DNA of 64,000 nt, taken from positions 23,155,589 to 23,219,588 of the forward strand of contig NC_052486.1 in assembly GCF_009730915.1 (NCBI RefSeq), written 5' to 3'. Both the position numbers and the translations under genes were made by a program. The notes under the pieces are model-generated. The model worked only from the letters and a program-made list of their open reading frames with translations. It searched no databases and was not told where the DNA came from. This DNA comes from Dioscorea cayenensis subsp. rotundata. Taxonomy: Eukaryota; Streptophyta; Magnoliopsida; Dioscoreales; Dioscoreaceae. Shown here piece by piece: positions 61,160 through 64,000 of the stretch; position 1 is the stretch's first letter; the number at the start of each line of letters is the position of its first letter.

Positions 61160-61582
61160 CACACGTGCGAGTGTGAGAAACGTGTGAGTTGGCACGTGCG
61201 TGGGCTTGGCCCGCTTGTGAAAATCCCCAAATTTCATGAAGGCCCTGTTTCTAATTTAGATAGGAGAGAGAGAGAGTCAGGGCCCTCACTCGCACGCATG
61301 CCTCGTTCCATCGTCTCCTTCGTCTCTCTCCGCCATGGATTCTAATCCAAGCTCTCCTCTAAGCCCTGCTCGTCTCCCAGATCCGCCCCAATCCCCCACC
61401 CAGTAGACTCTTCATCGCCGCCCCTTCCGATCGTCCCCATTTGGTGTTGTCGTCCCCCATCTCTCGCTTTTGTTTTGCCCCTTTTTACCATTCGATCCGA
61501 GGTTCCTTGAACCCCTATATTCGATGGTGGATTTGAGGTCGGGTTCTTAATCCGATCGGAACCGATCTTGCTTCAGAGACGG
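61160..61582 (+). promoter_or_regulatory. Promoter and 5' UTR of the AIPP2-like gene
   Basis: CACGTGCG occurs twice (about 61162 and 61194) with AACGTGTG between them, giving three ACGTG cores in 50 bases. A GC- and CT-rich 5' UTR follows (GAGA at 61265-61276, then CTC/TCC sequence), typical of a plant housekeeping promoter. No clear TATA. Confidence 0.5.
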
Positions 61583-61910
61583 ATGACGACGAAACGCCGG
61601 GAGAGGAGCATCAAGGAATTGTACGGTGTCACTGAGATGATTTCAAAACCAGAGGCACGTAAAGATAACGCCCCCTTTTTTTTCTTCTTCTTTCTTAGAT
61701 TAGGGTTTCTGATTTGGGTCTTTGTTTGATCGGAGGTTGTCTGATAATCTGTCTTGTTTGTGTGGTTTCTTCCGAAATGGGCGATTCTGGACGCTGGGTT
61801 TTGGTTTGATCGGGGTTTCTTGATTGCTGGAGATCTCCATCCTTTGAAGTGATTGATAGATTGTTGTGAATTACTAAAGCTGAAACTGGGGTTTTGCTTA
61901 TAACCATTTC

Positions 61911-61966
<56 letters not shown>

Positions 61967-64000
61967 TTTGCTGTCTTTCTTGGATTTATAGGCTTTTGCT
62001 TTCATGCGATGGCTTTCATTGAACTCGGGTTATCTTTTAACTTGTGCAATCAACTTATCTAGTTCATTTCTTGTCAAATGGTTTTGGATTTGAAATGATG
62101 TTCATGTTATTTACTTGCGGAATATGGTAATTGATATGGTTCAAATTTACTTTTTAGATCACACCAGTCCTGGAAGGGAGTTGTCATATCCAAGGGCCCT
62201 GTGGATGAACTAGAGGACGAACTGCAGCAGACGAATTGTGTAATTTGCTTGCTTCTTCTGACTTTCGATTGAATTTTATCTTCCAAAGCAGAACCATTTA
62301 TCATTGAAAAACTGTTGTTGCTTCTGCATTTGGCATTGGTATAAATGATACTGCATCACTGTAGCTTGTGTCATATAAAGAAAGTTATAATTATATGAGT
62401 TTTCTTCCATCTTGATGAGGAACATTCTCACCATCCTTCTGTATGCATAAAAGAACAACTTGATGGATAATATGTTTTTGTACTGATATTCTTCTGTACA
62501 TGCTCATAGTTTGAAACTTAGGTATTATAAACTCATTGATAATGAACTGTTTAACTTGTTGGTTTCACACACTATTGCCTTATCCATTATCCTTTATTTT
62601 TCATTTTCCAACTGAGCCATTTTGAGACAATGCTAATGCATTTTTAGATGCAACTTATTTGTCATATTTTGGTTAGTCTTTGTAAGAAGGTGGGTGACTT
62701 TCAACTTTCAAAAGGGAAGGAATATGCCTTCTGAGGTTTGAAGGAGGGTATATTAGGTCAATGGGCTTGCTGATGGTACGATGTTCTAAAATCATGATAA
62801 CAAATTGTAGTTAGTTGAAAGTCAAAGGAAGAAGTTGCTTGTATGATTGAGCACCTGTGTGTGAAATAATCACTTTGTCTTGTGTTGCATGGTACTTTTA
62901 TATGATTGGCTTTTTGTTTCTCACAGTGAGAAAAATTATGGGCTCTGTTTTTCCTTGCTTATTAATTAAATACATTTTTTTAGCATTTTTAGATTGCTTC
63001 CCTCTTCCTTTCATACCATATTTCTCTGCTACGGATTAATTGCTTTTACAGAGAAACTCTGATTCTTACTTGAAACTCTTGCTTATACTTTTTTTAATGC
63101 TTGGTCTTTTTTTGTTTGGTGCAGTATATCAAAATGTCACCTGTTTGTCTCAAGTAAAAACTTGTTTCATTCAAAATACTTATTTCTAGGTGTTTCTTCC
63201 CACATCGATTGGTTCCAAACTGGTTTGGGTGGATTGAGGTTAGTGGGCTTTAGGAGTATCCATGAGTGGACAGGTCTTACACATTTTCATTTGTAAGCAA
63301 AATAATGAACTATCGAAACTCATTTCAGGCTGATGTTAGATATAAACACATATTTCTGCAATTGGTATTGGCTCATTGTCATATATATATACATATTATT
63401 TTTATTTATATTGTAAGCACAGAACCCAGAGCTGTGCTTGTGCCTGCTATGTTTTACTGTATGAGTGCAGAGCCAGCAAGCTGTTTTGAGTTGACAAGTG
63501 TCTTCTACATGTGTTATTCTCTTATCTTTTTTTCCTAATCTATGTTTCTATAGGTTACTCCTCCAGCTGAGAAAGGATACATGATTGTTAATCAGACTAC
63601 CCGTACAAGGGTGGAGTCTGGGACATGCAACGTTTGCTCTGCTCCGTGCTCATCTTGCATGCACATCAATAGAACCACATCCGTCATGGAATCTAATGTG
63701 GAGGGTACTTATTCTATAAATAAGCTTAGGAGGGAAGAAGCTGATTCCTGTTCCTATGATGGTCCAGGGGGTCATCCACTGTATAAGAGCAGAGCTTGTG
63801 ATGATCCACAACATGCGACCAGTGAAACAAGTAATTTATTAAGTGTCAGTTCAAGTCATGATTCGTATTCTGAAAATGCTGAAAGCAAATCTACTTTAAT
63901 TGCAACCAATGATGTGTCTGAAGATGTTGAAATGCATCCAAAGTTGTCAGTTGAAGCAGTTGGAGAAGGTGGTCTCCTTCCAAAAGAGACTAATATCTCT
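61583..64000 (+). CDS. AIPP2/PAIPP2-like PHD-finger family protein, 5' part, runs off the window
   Basis: Exon 1 (61583-61654) encodes MTTKRRERSIKELYGVTEMI and SKPE. Exon 2 (62158-62239) gives ITPVLEGSCHIQGP, then VDELEDELQQTNC in the next frame. Exon 3 (from 63555, after TTTCTATAG) is open to the window end: VTPPAEKGYM, then the hallmark GTCNVCSAPCSSCMH, then Ser-rich sequence. This order matches the N-terminus of plant PHD proteins of the AIPP2/PAIPP2 type, which with BAH proteins repress chromatin or read H3K27me3; the PHD finger itself would lie downstream. Oddities: exon 1 appears to use a GC donor (GAG/GCACGT), and exon 2 has one extra base in a C-run that shifts the frame and puts a TGA at 62206. 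The identification rests on recalled family sequence. Confidence 0.72.
61914..61962 (+). repeat. (GA)n microsatellite in the first intron
   Basis: About 24 GA dinucleotides in intron 1 of the AIPP2-like gene. Plant BPC (GAGA-binding) factors bind such tracts; a role here is speculation. Confidence 0.9.

Noticed and set aside
1..64000. CRISPR arrays, operons or prokaryotic defence systems
   Set aside because: Tandem arrays here have diverged, adjacent units without unique spacers, and the genes are intron-bearing plant genes.

Overview
This is a 64 kb window of AT-rich plant nuclear DNA. The evidence is intron-containing genes of plant-only families (LSD1-type zinc-finger protein, ALMT anion channel, SUPERMAN-type C2H2 factor with an EAR motif, peroxisomal CHY1 hydrolase), plant-type copia, gypsy, LINE, SINE and hAT elements, and a plant-type TTTAGGG telomeric relic. 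I cannot name the species; base composition and TE style would suit a monocot or another AT-rich angiosperm. Nothing prokaryotic (operon, CRISPR, ribosome-binding site) is present.

Layout. 1-1180: 3' end of a decayed copia element. 2.2-4.1 kb: the 5' exons of an unrecognised gene. 4.1-15.4 kb: repeat field with three non-autonomous hAT-type elements, each with 8-bp target duplications (6895-7862, 10689-11734, 14277-15433), several minisatellites, a telomere-like tract and an unusual GGCCCAAT-rich array (12.15-13.1 kb). 17.4-20 kb, minus strand: decayed SRS2/UvrD-like DNA helicase. 21.2-26.1 kb, minus strand: truncated ALMT pseudogene split by nested insertions, including a 2347-bp solo LTR. 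26.85-27.6 kb: LINE 3' end. 29.6-30.7 kb: fragment of a PUB22/23/24-like U-box gene plus a dispersed repeat. 32.3-34.6 kb, minus strand: nearly complete six-exon ALMT gene whose last exon carries two compensating frameshifts. 35-38.3 kb: two SINEs with target duplications, a LINE RNase H relic and a second, inverted copy of the hAT element of 10.7 kb. 40-47.5 kb: TIR elements, a second decayed PUB-like gene, LINE stubs, a foldback MITE and a Harbinger-like element with a 500-bp purine-pyrimidine alternating tract.

The gene-rich end starts at 49 kb: a complete LOL1-like gene (plus, five coding exons), a complete CHY1-like 3-hydroxyisobutyryl-CoA hydrolase (minus, 14 coding exons, 382 aa, ending SKL), an intronless SUPERMAN-like zinc-finger repressor, and the 5' part of an AIPP2/PAIPP2-type PHD-family gene that runs off the window. 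These genes act in unrelated processes (stress and cell-death signalling, peroxisomal valine/beta-oxidation metabolism, developmental repression, chromatin); I see no pathway cluster. The main interest is genome dynamics: LINE and SINE insertions dated by target duplications, local duplication and decay of ALMT and U-box genes, and apparent frameshifts in otherwise good genes.
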